Of a DNA stretch of 64,000 bases, positions 11,000 through 24,494 are shown in pieces. The DNA lies in NCBI RefSeq assembly GCF_000004075.3, contig NC_026660.2:21331498-21395497 (forward strand). The letters run 5' to 3'. The notes below the pieces were generated by a model, which was not told the DNA's origin, did not search any database, and saw nothing but the letters and a program-made list of their open reading frames with translations. This stretch comes from Cucumis sativus (lineage: Eukaryota; Streptophyta; Magnoliopsida; Cucurbitales; Cucurbitaceae). The first letter of the stretch is position 1, and each line of letters starts with the position of its first letter. Both the position numbers and the translations under genes were made by a program.

Positions 11000-11475
11000 G
11001 TGGTATATATTCTATACACAGTAGCCATTTGGTGTATTACATAGATTAAAGATATTAGTTTGAATAGGCAACAAAATCAAAAATGTGATTTTGCATGTGT
11101 TATATCTTAGGGTTTATTGAGGTTTCGGATTGAAGAAGACATTTTTATAAAGTATAATTGTAAATAATAAGTGGTATATATCATATAAAACATCAACTAA
11201 AAATATTATATCTCACAAGTAATATAATGTAAATAAGATGTGGTGTATATATAAAAAAAACACATATACAAAGTATTATATAGTATATTTGTAAATAATA
11301 TATGATATATATATTATAAAACATTAACTAAAAAATATTATATCTTACTGCTAATTTAAATATAAATGTAAACTATACATGGTATATATATAATAAATCA
11401 CACATACAAACTATTATATATTGTGATAATATTATAAAACTAGTATAATTATAAATAACATGTGGTATATATTTA
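11000..11475. repeat. Degenerate AT-rich minisatellite, about 60-80 bp period
   Basis: A phrase close to GTAAATAATATGTGGTATATA followed by AAAACATCAACTAAAAATAT recurs. GTGGTATATA-like starts fall near 11000, 11171, 11240, 11300, 11379 and 11460. Copies are diverged and of uneven length, so the array is old. Nothing suggests coding. Confidence 0.6.
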
Positions 11476-12269
11476 CAAAGTCACATCAGAAAACTATTAA
11501 AACGAGGGGTATATTGTTAATATATACGATATATACGCAAGTGTTATACTCGGAATGAACTAATCAGGTACTTTTGTTGTTTAATTATTTAATTTTAAAT
11601 GGGTAAAAGAACAAATAACTTACCGTGAACTTTATCGTAGCTTTAGGTGATGAAGAATTGTATATGATAGCGACTTGTAAATAATATACAACTTACGATT
11701 ATTACAAAAATGAATACAAATTGAGAAAACAATGTAATAAGAATTTCGAAATTTATGATTAAATTTCTAAAAGCTTCAAGTGATGGAGAAGAATAGGTAT
11801 ATGGTGGCTGCCGGCGATGGAAAATAATAGATAAAAATATAATCTTGGAAAGAATATATAAATAGGTTATTACAGATTAAAATAAAAGTATTAATATTAT
11901 AATATATTTTGATTTATAATTAATTGAAAAAATATTTAAAATTTATTACTATATTAATTAATCACATTAAATAAATTAGGAAACTAATTGAATTCATATT
12001 AAATTCAAATCATTTTAAATAAGGAAATATTTCAAATAATCTTATGAATATAATATCTAATTAATATTCATATTATATAATTAATAATAATTGAAAGGTT
12101 ATATTGGTATGTAAAATATTATCTTTCCTATTTAAGAAAATAATTTTTAAATTAAGTCATTTGTGAAATTTCTTATTCATTTAATGTCTTCTGTCTAAAT
12201 ATTTCATATTAAAAAAATATTTTTTTCCCATGATCTCACCTTGAGTAGGAGGGAAAAAATCCAAACCGA

Positions 12270-13020
12270 ATCATCGGACCCAACCCAAACTAGAGATGTA
12301 AGAATAATCCGACAATTCACACTACCCAATTCATATTATTTGGGTTGGATCTCACGATCTCAGGTTGGGATTAAAATTTTTGCTCAACCCGAGTTAATAA
12401 TATATGAAATTTATATCCTCTTTGTAGTTTATTAATCTTGTACCATATTATTGCAGTTAAGGCTCGAGATTGAATAACTAAGGCAAAAGTCTTTCATCTG
12501 GGTACATCTCAGGGCAATATATGTTCGAGATCAAATAAAATAAAGACAAGATTCTTTCATCTCGGTGCCATTAAGGCTCGATATCTATTAACTAAAAAAG
12601 TAACTATTTAATTTGTATACCTGGAATTGAATGAATTAAAGACAAAGCTCTTTCATTGGTGACCATCCTAGTGCTACTAAGGCCTAAGATCCAATAATTA
12701 AATGAACAATTATTTTATCCTGAAAAATCTCATAGCATTATATAAGCGAGATCAAATGAATTAAATGCATAATTATTTCATTTGGGGCATCTTGGTGCAA
12801 CTCGATTAAATACCATGATCTACATGATTGTTTAAATTTGAAAGTCATAGTTAAAAAAACACAAGCACAAACAACCCAACAACCCAACCCAACTCTTAAA
12901 ATATGGGTTGGGTTGGTAATACAATTTGAGTTTAATTGGGTTGCCAACCCAACTTACCTAAATAGATGGGGTGAGTTGAGAATATCCCCTAACCCAACCC
13001 AGCACGTTTACATCCATGGA
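12270..13020. mobile_element. MITE-like or hAT-like non-autonomous element rich in GGGTTGGGTTG
   Basis: The left end reads CTAGAGATGTAAG and the right end, reverse-complemented, CCATGGATGTAAAC, an imperfect terminal inverted repeat. Just inside both ends lie runs of CCAACCCAA / GGGTTGGGTTGG in both orientations, giving strong subterminal foldback potential. Similar ends occur near 7300. There is no transposase. The class is uncertain: TAG-GATGTAA ends fit hAT-like MITEs. The middle is filled by a minisatellite (12455-12800). Confidence 0.45.
12455..12800. repeat. Degenerate minisatellite, about 60 bp period, six copies
   Basis: The repeated phrase is close to AAGGCTCGAGATCAAATGAA followed by TAAAGACAAAGCTCTTTCAT and a CATCTTGGTGC-like joint. 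Copies start near 12460, 12520, 12572, 12622, 12680 and 12742. They have diverged clearly, so the array is old. Confidence 0.6.
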
Positions 13021-14086
13021 ACGCATTCAGTTCACAATTAGGTTAGAAAAGAAAAGAACCATTTCGTGTCTATTCGTTCGTCCTCTGTCCTTCCTTCTCT
13101 ATCTCTATTTGCTTCAACGTCCACTATTGTTTTGGGTTAAGGTTATTCTTTGTTCTTCTGTTTGTTGTTCTCTGTCGTTCATCGTTTTTTTGGATTTGTC
13201 GTTTTTTACCATTGCACTTTAAAACTAGTGTAACATATAATAAAGTAAAGTATTGTATTTGTTGTTTGAGCAATGAGGAAAGTAAAGTAAAGTAAAATTC
13301 ACTATTACAAAGTAAATCAATGTATCATCTCGAGCTTCACCTCAAGCTAAAGTCGAAGGTGATTCTTCGTAGGGTTGAGTTAGCTTGACCTAAGACTTAA
13401 TTGAGTTATCGGTAACACACTTTTATGTTTGATGTAATTCAAGTTTGACATTGGTGAAATTTAGCCCATAACTTCCAAATCTAAATGTGACCATTTCACT
13501 AGTAATTACATTTTCTTTTTGGTAATAACTTAAAGATGGTAAAATTAGTATGCATTATTGCCAATAATGTGGTGTATGAAGTTCCTAAACTGTAAAAAGC
13601 TAATAACAAAATTGTGCAGTGGCTAAGATAATTACGAAACTAAAGTAAATGAATCCCAATAATAGCCAACTAGGCTTTAAAAAAAAGCAAAGAAAATTAA
13701 TCACAATAAAGTATATAGAATAAAAAAAAAAAAAAGGAAAACAACTTTATCATTTCAGAATTTAATCACATTGTCACACATAGTATGCTATGCTATGCCA
13801 TACTAAGCATAAAACACGAGGGGAGTTACCGTAATGACTCAGCGGTTGGCAGAATTCAGTTTCGAAATTCCAATAGAGTGAATCGGCCAGTGGGGCTGAG
13901 CAAAATGCGACGTGTAAGGCATGGATTTGGACATAACATATGGAGAAGGATGCTGATGCAGTCATGGTTGCTTTGCTGCACTGTATTACTATTATATATA
14001 TGTATATATAAATGTCAAATATATTGAGGAAAACGGTCGACTTTTGTGGGCCTATTTGGTTGTCAAAAGGGTAAGGGTTAAGGGTA

Positions 14087-14128
14087 CTGCTATCTGCTAT
14101 CTGCTATCTGCTATATGCTATCTGCTGC
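14087..14128. repeat. CTGCTAT heptamer repeat, six units
   Basis: Four exact CTGCTAT units are followed by ATGCTAT and CTGCTGC. It is a short simple repeat and a likely polymorphic marker. Confidence 0.85.
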
Positions 14129-15689
14129 TACCATCATCAGGTCGTGGGTTTAGGCTCTTGACCGTCCGTTTTTATGATTTGTGTCAACATTCCACGGCTT
14201 AGTTGTAGGGTCAACATTTTAGAACGTTATTTTTACTTTCTTCTTCTAACCTCTTTACATAATTGGCCACAACGTTATGATTTTACTTCATACTTCAAAC
14301 TAATGCCAATAGAATCTTTTCAAATTCTATTTTACTTTCTAAATTTAGTTTTTTATAATTCATTCTTGAACGTTTACAAAAATTATTAGTTTAAATTTAG
14401 TTAACTTTTTACTTTGAAAGATAACGTGACTTCTACGTTTGGATGATTTGACACATGATCAATGCATTAATCAAATTAATTTAAAAATTAAATTTTGTTC
14501 TTTTTTTTTTCAGAACTAAAATTTTGCACATTCGCTCATCTAGTGTTTATTTAATCACATGGAAATCTTGAAGCAAGTTACATATAAATATTTTCATAAT
14601 ATAATTACAATTGCGTCACGTTCTTGAAAAGAAAGATTTGAGAGGAAGAGAAGAACCATATGTATGAATCACAAAATGTTTCAAATTCAAGGTACTAGAA
14701 ATTTGTATGTGAATAAAGTTAAATCTAACACGAGTTGAGAAAGTGAAGGAAAATGACAATATGCAAGAACGGTGAGGATTAAAATCTTAAAGACAAAGTA
14801 ATTTTTCATAGTTGTTCGATAAAACGTCAATTTATCATTTGACCTCTAATTAAAAATTAAAACTCTAAACTTTTTTAAATGATTATCTTTTTTGAATCAC
14901 CTTTATCATTTCATTAAATAGTTAACGAAATACTAACGGACCAAAATATACTAATTTAAAAAGCTGAGAGATTAAGCTAGATGTTTTTAAAAGTTTAAGA
15001 CCAAAATAGAACCTATTAAACCTTATTATTATTATTATTCTCGTTTTTTTATTTTTACTCTCTAAACTTTACCGACTTTTGTATTAGTTAAACTATGGTT
15101 ACGATTAGATAAAATTGTATAACATATGATGGTGTAATTTCCTATTTTTGAATTATAAATTTACATCCCTTTGTTAGATAAATGAATAGGTGTCAATGGC
15201 ACTTTAAAAATTATTCTTTTAAATATGTTTCAACCTAAATACATTTTCTAAACTCAAGCTTTCACCAAACCTACATTATAAGTGGAACTTGTCAAATCCC
15301 TCCCTACTTGAACCCTAAACTTAAAGTTGAAGTGCTATCTTCAAATGCTTTCGTACTTGTCGACAATAGAATCCTACTATTTCCAACGGTTGAAATTATA
15401 ATTGATCTCTTATTTGCTAAACTCATCTCCAATTTCTAGGTCTTTATTGCATCATAATTCGTAGCCATTAGTAGAAAAGTAATTTTCACATACCAAAAGC
15501 TACATTCAATATCATCTCCCCACCTTGGGCCCATCCATGATCTTCTCACATTAATAAAAGACGCACCCATTTTTCTCTCCTTCTCCCACTCCCACTCGCC
15601 CCTCCACTCACTCGTTCTCCTTCCTTCTCATCCACCATATTCCTGCTTAAAATCCGTAACCAGAGATTTTGTTTTTATCATTTCAATTC

Positions 15690-17728
15690 ATGGAACAACT
15701 AAAATCTCTCTGGTTCTTCTACTTCTTCCTCCTCTTCCTCTCCCCATTTGCAGGTAACTTCATCCCATTCCCCTTTTACTGTTTCTCTATTGCATTGTGT
15801 TGGCTCTCTTTTTCGTCTTCAATGTGATGGGTTGTTTTTCATTTTTGTCTTCTGTTTTGTTCCAGAGAGCGGTTCAATTGGAGTTAACTATGGCAGAATC
15901 GGCAACGACCTTCCTTCCGCCGTTAAAGTTGTCAAGCTTCTCAAATCTCATGGTCTTCAAAGGGTTAAAGTTTACGACACCGATCCCGCGGTTCTCAAAG
16001 CTCTTTCCGGCTCTGGGATTAAAGTCACTGTTGATTTGCCTAACGAACTTCTCTTCGCCGCTGCCAAACGTCTCACCTTTGCTTACACTTGGGTCGAAAA
16101 GAATGTAGCCGCTTATTACCCTTCCACTGAAATCGAAGCCATTGCCGTCGGGAATGAAGTATTTGTCGACCCACATAACACTACGTCGTTTCTTGTTCCG
16201 GCGATGAAGAACATTCATCAAGCTCTTGTCAAATACAACCTTCATTCCAACATTAAAGTCTCTTCTCCTATAGCTTTGAGCGCTTTACAAAACTCTTACC
16301 CTTCCTCAGCTGGTTCATTCCGGCCAGAGCTTGTCGAAACTGTTTTCCGTCCAATGTTGGAGTTTCTCCGCCAAACTGGGTCTTATTTAATGGTTAACGC
16401 TTACCCATTTTTCGCTTACGAGTCCAACACCGATGTGATTTCTTTAGACTACGCTCTTTTCAGAGATAATCCCGGCGTGGTGGATGCCGGCAGTGGTTAC
16501 CGCTACTTCAACTTATTCGACGCCCAAATCGACGCCGTGTTTGCAGCAATGTCGGCTCTAAAATACGACGACATTAAAATGGTGGTTACCGAAACAGGGT
16601 GGCCGTCGAAAGGCGACGAAAATGAGATCGGAGCCAGCGTTGAAAACGCAGCCGCGTACAACGGAAATCTAGTCCGTCGGATACTGAGCGGAGGCGGAAC
16701 TCCGCTGAGACCAAAAGCAGATCTGACCGTCTATTTATTTGCTCTTTTCAACGAGAACAAAAAGAACGGCCCCACATCGGAAAGAAACTACGGCTTATTT
16801 TACCCAAACGAAGAGAAAGTTTACGACATCCCGTTTACCACGGAAGGATTGAAAGATTTCGAGGACAAGCCATCCCCGAAGCCGGTATCCGGCGGAAACG
16901 CGCCGACGGCACCACCAGCAAGCGGCGACGGTGGTGTGTCAAAGAGTCAAACAGGGAACACGTGGTGCGTTGCAAGTGGTGAAGCGGGAAAAGAGAAGCT
17001 GCAGTCAGGTCTAGACTATGCTTGTGGTGAAGGAGGTGCGGATTGCCGTCCGATCCAAGTGGGTGCCACGTGCTACAATCCAAACACGCTAGAGGCGCAC
17101 GCTTCGTATGCTTTTAATAGTTACTATCAGAAGAATAGCCGTAAGGTTGGCACGTGTTACTTTGGAGGTGCGGCTTACGTAGTCACTCAACCACCCAGTA
17201 AGTTCTCTCTAACTTTCTCTCTTTCTCTCTTTCTCATTCATTTCTATCATCGGCGCACGTTAGAAAAGATGAATCCAACTTGCGCCACTCCCGACTCCCA
17301 CTCGTCTTTTACGCTATAATGCTCTGGCGCGGACCACGAGGCTTAATAATGGAGTTGCACGCCAGCTCAGTAATAAGTCAAATTTCACTGCCCACATGCC
17401 GGCCACCTTCCAACTACGGAATCTCATTTTGCTTACATGGCACTTTTCCTTTTCTTTTTATTTAATCTTCCTTCCATTTACTCTGCGGTAAAAGGTAAAG
17501 AAAACGAAGAATCTTTGCAACGGATGGATATTTCTTTTTTCTTCTTTTCCTCTCTCTTTACTCAATGAGAGAAGACAAAAACTGAGGAGATTCTCAACTT
17601 TTTTGGGTTTTGTTTTGCTGTTTTGGTTAATTCTCAATTCCTTTGAGCAAGTTACTGAAACTGGGTGTTTTTTTTTTCTGGTTTGTATTGCAGAGTATGG
17701 CAGTTGTGAGTTCCCAACGGGGTACTGA
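15690..17728 (+). CDS. Glucan endo-1,3-beta-glucosidase (GH17) with C-terminal X8/CBM43 domain
   Basis: Exons 15690-15753, 15866-17197 and 17694-17728 encode 476 aa. Residues 1-21 (MEQLKSLWFFYFFLLFLSPF) are a signal peptide and GSIGVNYGRIG opens the GH17 barrel. The acid/base Glu is E119 in AVGNEVF and the nucleophile is E264 in VTETGWPS. A Pro/Ser/Gly-rich linker (about 352-384) leads to an X8 glucan-binding domain from GNTWCVA (385) with its conserved cysteines, ending YGSCEFPTGY. No GPI-signal tail follows, so the protein is probably secreted to the wall or apoplast. It hydrolyses beta-1,3-glucan (callose) in wall remodelling, plasmodesma control or defence. The 12-residue last exon is family-typical: reading through its donor at 17198 would add an unrelated tail. 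A degraded copy of intron 2, exon 3 and the 3' flank lies at 19.75-20.49 kb. Confidence 0.93.
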
Positions 17729-19749
17729 AGAAGAGGAATGGGATCTTAATGTGGTGGGTGGAGGGAGCAGTTGAAGGGAAAAAAAGGGGTTACTTTTTTT
17801 AAGTTTGTTTTTAGAGGATGATTAATTCTTTTTGTAATCCAATTGCTTAGAATGATCAGGTGGTGGTTGGATTTTGGGGGTTTATTTTAGAAGCTTTTTT
17901 TTCTGATATGTAATTAACATGGTTTTTCCTAATTGTTAGACTTCATCTACTTTTGTCATTTCTCTAATTAATTGCTAGTAATTCTATATTTTAATACAAA
18001 GTTGTTGTAATAACTCTATCTTTGCTTTAATTATGATATTAAAATTTTAATGATGATATTAGTAAATGGGAGCAACAAACACAGTGCTCAAGCAAGTGGG
18101 GTGTTGGGAAGATTTGTGTAAATTATGTCACTGTATTACATGTACTGAAGAATCTATGGTATGTTCCCTGTGGCTGTGGCCATTAATATATATTTGCACA
18201 CACACTTGTATATGTTTGTAATGTAATTCAATAAAATATTTTCATATGAAAGGACAATGATCTTTTAGAACTTTACTACCATTGAATTTTATTGTTTATT
18301 TGTTGTACATACTGTTGCCCCACGAGGGCCACTGTCACCACACTTGATACAAACTATGCTAAAATTACAATATCCATCTATTGCTACCGTCACTAATAGT
18401 AACATTGTTTTATAACTTTTTTTCTTACCATATTTACTATTTGTTATAATTTTTGTATTTGACGTTTATTATTTTTATTATTTGCTATAATGTTATTTTT
18501 TTATTTTTATATTTTTATCTCAAATTAAAATAATTTGTACTTCAAACACAAACTAATATAATCTAATTATAATAACTTAGGATTACAATACCGTAAATCT
18601 TTTCTATTTTCTAATCAAAATAATCTTTCTCAATCTTTTTAACATCCTTAATATGAACTTTCAAGGTTGTATTTTATCTAGCTGTGAAATAGCAGTTTGG
18701 GAGTAGGGATTGTGAATTCCATTGTTTGTTTTGTCGAAAGAATTCGTGAATTTATTTCATTCCTAAACAAACATTGATTTTATATCATATAAATTAATTT
18801 CTTATCTTGAAGGGCTAGGTAACTATCTAGAATTTATAACTTCTTGTTCCTCGCTTTACCTAGTTAACCGGAGATCTTAAGATCTTGATTTTACAAACAA
18901 ATCGACCTCGGGATAACTTAGTGAGCGTTACGTTGTGAAATTTTGATTTATTTTATCCTTTCTAAGGATGATGAGATAGTGCAAATGGGGTTTTAGGGTA
19001 AACATAGTGCTTTTAATGGTTTCTATAAGTCGTTTACTAATTATTTGTGAAAATAACATATATGATTCTTTTTATTGGAATCACCCATATGAATGTGAAG
19101 ATGTTGTTTCTATGAGAATTTTAAGGCGAATTCTTCAAAACATTTATGAGATCAGACAATGTTCAAGGCCAAAATGAACATAACAATGAGAACATACTTA
19201 ATTTACTCTAGAACGACTGATAATTCAAGGCATCAAATCCACTGATAAGGTAAGCAAACTCGATTGATGTTCACTCCAAATTTTTCATTGAAAAATATTG
19301 ATTGTTTTTTTCTTTCTTTTTATCTAAAACTGTCAATTTACTATTTAGGAGGATTGTTGGAATAAATGGCACATTGTTCCGTAAATGAACATGTCCTCTC
19401 GAAAATAACCAACTTGAAGAAAAGATATAACGACTATTCGACTGGCCACAAACAGTTTATAAATATGTATCTATTGTTTAATAGGACTTTTTCCACTAGC
19501 ATTTTCTTTGATAAAACATTTCTCTATTTTATAAACTTGTTCAAGTTTAATTCATTTCTACAAAGTATAGTTAGTTGAATCTTATAGACAAGATACTACA
19601 ACTTCAATGATAATGTTAATTTAATTCCCTGGAAGACAATTACTCATCAAACTCAAATACGTGAATTCGTTAAACTCAGATTCTATTAATGCTTAAATCT
19701 AACCCTAACTTAAATGGAAAGGAATGATAAGTGACTAAATTGTATATAT
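17729..19749. other. Glucanase 3' flank and spacer
   Basis: 17729-18340 contains the probable 3' UTR and flank, with AATAAAAT near 18231, and is the source of the downstream duplicate. 18350-19740 is AT-rich spacer with no recognised gene; 18660-19200 is less AT-rich but has no open frame of note. Confidence 0.5.
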
Positions 19750-20490
19750 TTTCTTTTATCCATTTGCTTTTGGTAAAGGGTGAAGTAAAGGAAGAAGATG
19801 TTTTCTTTTCTTCTTTTGGAGGATAAAAGAGAAGAAGAAACAAAAGACATGGAATTGAAGTCAAGAAAAAGATGAATATATTTCTCTCATATTTCTTTCT
19901 TTCTCAATAAGAAGACAAAAAACTCAAAGAGAATCTGAGCTTTTGTTGGTTTTCCTTTTCTTCATCTTCTTTTAGGTTATTCTCATTCCTTTGATGAGCA
20001 AGTTCTGATCAAAATGGGTATTCTTTTTTGGTGGTGCCTTTTTCTATTGCAAAACATGGCACTTGTGAGTTGAAACTTTCCATCATTTATCTCCAACTTA
20101 TGTATCAGTTAAAATTTATCCTAACAGTACAAATTGGCCTCTCTTTCTCAAATAAAACTAATGAAAATCACAAATACAATTGCAACTGCACTTATATAAC
20201 TTTCTTTGAATAATGATATTGGTAAATGGGGGAGACAAACACAGTACTCAAGAAAGTGGGTTGAGGCAATTTGTGTAAATTATGTCACTGTATTCAATGT
20301 ACTGGAGAATCTATGGCATGTTCCCTGTGGCCATTAATGTATAAATACTTATATGTTTGTAATATAATAAAATAGTTTCATCTGAAAGGACAATGGTCTT
20401 TTAAAATTTGACTAGATCAACTATTGAATGCCATTGTTTATTTGCTGTATACATTGTTGTGCCATGTGCTATGAGGGCCACCTACGATGA
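19750..20490 (+). pseudogene. Degraded tandem copy of the glucanase 3' end (intron 2, exon 3, 3' flank)
   Basis: Alignment by eye pairs 17470-17725 with 19750-20070 and 18050-18340 with 20208-20490. Shared stretches include GAGCAAGTT, the exon-3 start (TATTGCAGAGTATGGCAG versus TATTGCAAAACATGGCA), GTGTAAATTATGTCACTGTA and GAATCTATGG. The copy has lost the acceptor AG and the stop context of exon 3, and no GH17 catalytic exon lies near it. It therefore codes for nothing useful and is a relic of a local segmental duplication or of a tandem gene whose front was deleted. Confidence 0.75.
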
Positions 20491-22237
20491 TTTATCACTG
20501 CTCTTAAATCTCATTCATTATAAAATAGGATTTCTTTTCGGTGAAGACTTTTACCTTCATTGTCACGAAATTGGAATTCAACTACGTCTAACGAATATTA
20601 TCAACGTCACTTAGTAAAAAAACATCATGATTAAATAATTAATGACAATAAATAATTGTCAACAATTAACAATTCCTGACATCGATAAACTGTCATCGTC
20701 AAGATCATTACTATAAAATGATATCATTGTTATAAATGGCTATGTTTTGTAGTATTATGGTTATTGACGTAAAATGTCAAAGAAGAATATATAGTGATGT
20801 TTTTTTTGTCTTTTCAAGAGTATATGAACCGTGACACTTTCGAACCTTGTCATTGCATACATGATTTTTATCATCAACTAATCCTATTTTAATACAGTTG
20901 GTACAAACGTAAATATGGAATTTTATATATAAGAATATACCGTTGATAACGTTTTACAAAGAAACTATGAGACCTTCCTGAAGAGACGAAAACAAAATAC
21001 AATCAAACTAAATAATTGAAACTTAGTAAACTTTTTACAAATGAACTAAATACAACAAGACATTGTCTTAAATAACTACATTACAACAAGTTTTGTCACT
21101 AACTAAACGTCAATGATTCGCTTGATAGCTTTGCTATTTCAATGGGTTCATGCAAGATTATTAAAGATACAATCAATTGAAAGCATTGTAAATCTAAGCA
21201 TCCACTTACATCATTTGTAGATAAAAAAAAAGTTAAGCACTTATTCATTCTAGTAATGGAAACAATCAATGAAATATATTAGCACCTATTCTACGTTCGT
21301 ACTTTAGTTCAACACAATATGAGCCCAACTTTACTTAGAGTTGAATTCAATGTACCATTAAAAGTATTATGGGCATCAATAAGGGGAAAACTAAGAACTA
21401 ATAATGGGTACAAAAGATTTCATGCAACCCACAAGAAAACTAACCAACTAAAACTGAAAAAAAATTCGATGAATCTCAATAGCTTAAAGGGCGATGACGA
21501 CTGACAAAAATCAACAGCGACGAGCGGCACTAAAGTAGCAGACCGTCGACATGCACGCGCACAGAGGCCAGAGCTTAAGCAGCTGGCGGGACTGATGACG
21601 CTAGATGGTTGTCGAGCGAAGAGATGGAGGGGGTGGGTCACAAAAAAGGAAGAAGAAAGAGACTGGTTTTTCTTTTTAAAAAGATGATCACACATTTTTA
21701 TAATAAAAACAATTAAATTGACTTTAACGACACTTATCAAATGTCATCAAATTGTGACAATTAAAGAGTGTCACAAAATATTTTAAGTTTGAAATTTAGT
21801 GTTTTTTCTTACCCAACAAATAATAATAATAATAGAATGCATTTCTCTTACATTTATAATATATTTTTCTCCCTATGTAATTGAAACTCAAAAGGGTGGT
21901 GGTGATTTTTTTAACTTGGAATCATTAATACAACTCTTCTCGCCATTATGTCTCTTAGGCTCATCAATTATTTCGGATTAGATTTTCACTTTTTAACTAA
22001 ATATCTATTTTAAATAATATATAAAATAAAACCACGAGTTTTGTTTTTTTCTATGTAAGATTTTGAACGCGAACTATGAGTAATACTCAAAAGAGGAAGC
22101 TATCGCAATTAAAATTTTAGTTTATATTTTATTAATTATGAAAAAAAGAAAGGAAAAGAGATTATTAAACTATATTATTAGCTCAACTCAAAGTGAGAAA
22201 AACTATAGCAAAAGGTACATATCAAAATTAAAACAAG

Positions 22238-22278
<41 letters not shown>

Positions 22279-24494
22279 CCTCAAAATTGGTCAAGAGTGG
22301 ATCACTGAAACATAAAAAAAGGGATTGAAAATGGACAAATAATTATTTGAAGATGGTGATGTGAAAATGAGTAAAGTTGGAAACATTATACCCAAAATTA
22401 TGGGCATATGATTTAGGATATTGAAGCAAACATCAATGATCACATGATACTATCACTAAAAAGAGGAATATAATATATCCAATGAAAGGCTGAGTTTCAT
22501 TGATGGTATCAACAAATTCCTGTCCTGCTTCTGCTCCAACAACATTCCCATCCATCCTTTTCTTCTCCTTTTTTTTAAGATATTGAAAGTTCAAACTTAT
22601 ATATAATTGCTATTACGTACATTTGATGTTAAACACAATGTTGTAAGAAGTTGATCACATGCTAAGATGTTTTTATTAACGAAACTTTGTGACGGTAATT
22701 ATAAGATTTGATGTTACGATGATACAACGGTATTGTGAAGGGGGTAGAAAGTGTATTATAAACGAGGGATAACGTTTTAAAAAATGTTTGTAATGATGAT
22801 AAATGGGTGGAAAAATTGGTAAAGGTGAAGATTAATAATGAAATAAAGAAGATAAAAGGGGTATAGGTGATAGTGATGGAGAAAGCACAAAGATTCTTGT
22901 TGCCTCCTTAGCTTTCTTGATCATGTGATATTATCTTTTCAATTTTTTCAATTTTAATATTATAAAGTTTTAGATTTTATCCATCCAAAAAATATATAAT
23001 TATTACATAATTGTTGTTGTCTTCATTTATTTGATAACTTTGTTACATAATTATTGTTTTCTTAATATATTTAGGCTTGATTTTGTATGTCATTCCCGAA
23101 AAATGAAGGTCAGTTCTTGGATGAATGGATTGAATTTTGAAGGTGAATGAGTATGATTTTTTTGTTTATGAAGTTTGATGTTAGTGTCTGTTTGATCTTT
23201 GAATAAGTCTTAAAATGAGCACCATTACCGTTAAAATGAAATTTAGAGTGAAATGAACTATCAAAATAAACATTCGAAGAAATCTTACCGTTAAAAGAAA
23301 ATGTAGTATTGTGCCTTGAAAAGATACATATATTCTCCCCTCCACTCCCATTTTTGACATCTCTTTTCTTTTTCCTATGACAAAAATGGCATATTAAAGA
23401 ATAAAATTATGCTTACACTTTCTTTTTTCCTTTCTCTTTTAGAATATACCATTTCCCTCTTTTTTAGGATTTCACATTTCACTTGTAAAAGGGTGAAATT
23501 GAAATGTATGGATTCTTTTGGAAGAACCGTCCTTATTGTTTTATATTCGTGTTGATTAAACTTTGAAGATGAGAGTAAAATTCTTTTAAGAAAAAACGTT
23601 AGTGTTCAATCACAAATTGTCATATCATTTACTAAATTAAAAAAATTAGGTTTTTCATAATCCTTAATTTCTCTCTTTTTCACTATTCCACTCCTTTTTC
23701 AATCGTTCTCAATCGTCCACAATACTCCAACCGTCCACAATACTCCTCCAACACATACTATCATAATTAACTCTTCCCCTAAACGCATACTACCATAACA
23801 TAGAATTATTATAAATCACTCTTTTCTCAACACGTTCCCTTAGGTTTCAAAGTGTTTAATTTTTTTAAAAAAAATTTGAGGTACTTAGTATAGTTTTGAG
23901 AGATCAAAGCATCAAATAAACACCAAATTTAAATATGATGAAGAGAGAAAAATAATTTGAATTCATGTCTTAAATTTGTCTCCTCCTCACCCACATTTTT
24001 GCACAAGTAAAAATATTTTGATGGTTCCATATTTATTCCTTTTCATTCAAGAATATATATATCTAATAAACTCATTAAATTAGATTTAGAATTACACCTA
24101 TCAAGGGAACATTGTTACTAAAAAGAAAATAAAAGTGTAAAGGTTAGAGACATAATTCAAAGCCTTAGATAAAGAAATTTACACCTGATTTTGGTTGATT
24201 AGGTAAATGGAAACCACAAGTTCAATCCAACCCATTCCCCTTTGGTTTCTTCCTATTCCAACTCAATCAATCAACCTCCTATTTCCGAACTTCCCTCGCC
24301 TCCACTGAATGCTCTTTCTATTATTCAATGAGATCGCCACAATTTTCGCTATCCCTAATATCTAATACATGTAGATTCGAAATGTTTACCCAATTTATTT
24401 TACATAGAATCACATATTTAATTCAACTGTACAAAATCTCGTCCAAGTTTTGTGACTGTTTCATAGAATAATTTCTGAGTTTCATCAGTCAAAT
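20491..24494. other. Intergenic DNA with simple repeats
   Basis: AT-rich. A perfect (TA)n run spans about 22239-22276. 20600-21780 has several short GTCAA/TTGAC- and TGTCA/TGACA-rich inverted motifs that may belong to a non-autonomous DNA transposon, but no ends could be fixed. The minus-strand open frame at 21420-21740 has no recognisable domain. The last 250 bp may be the ANTH gene promoter and 5' UTR. Confidence 0.45.
22239..22276. repeat. (TA)n microsatellite
   Basis: An uninterrupted TA run of about 38 bp. Confidence 0.9.

Larger units (their letters stand above)
9830..15689. other. Long intergenic region with repeats
   Basis: No convincing gene. The open frames at 9904-10341 lie in the SUMO 5' flank and have no recognisable domain. 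Minisatellites and a GGGTTGGG-type element are listed separately. The last 100 bp before 15690 is pyrimidine-rich and is probably the glucanase 5' UTR. Confidence 0.5.

Noticed and set aside
21420-21740. 106-codon minus-strand frame
   Set aside because: Biased composition with no recognisable motif; lies in repeat-like DNA.
22900-22950. CTTAGCTTTCTTGATCATG resembling miR396
   Set aside because: Several mismatches to mature miR396 and no complementary arm nearby.
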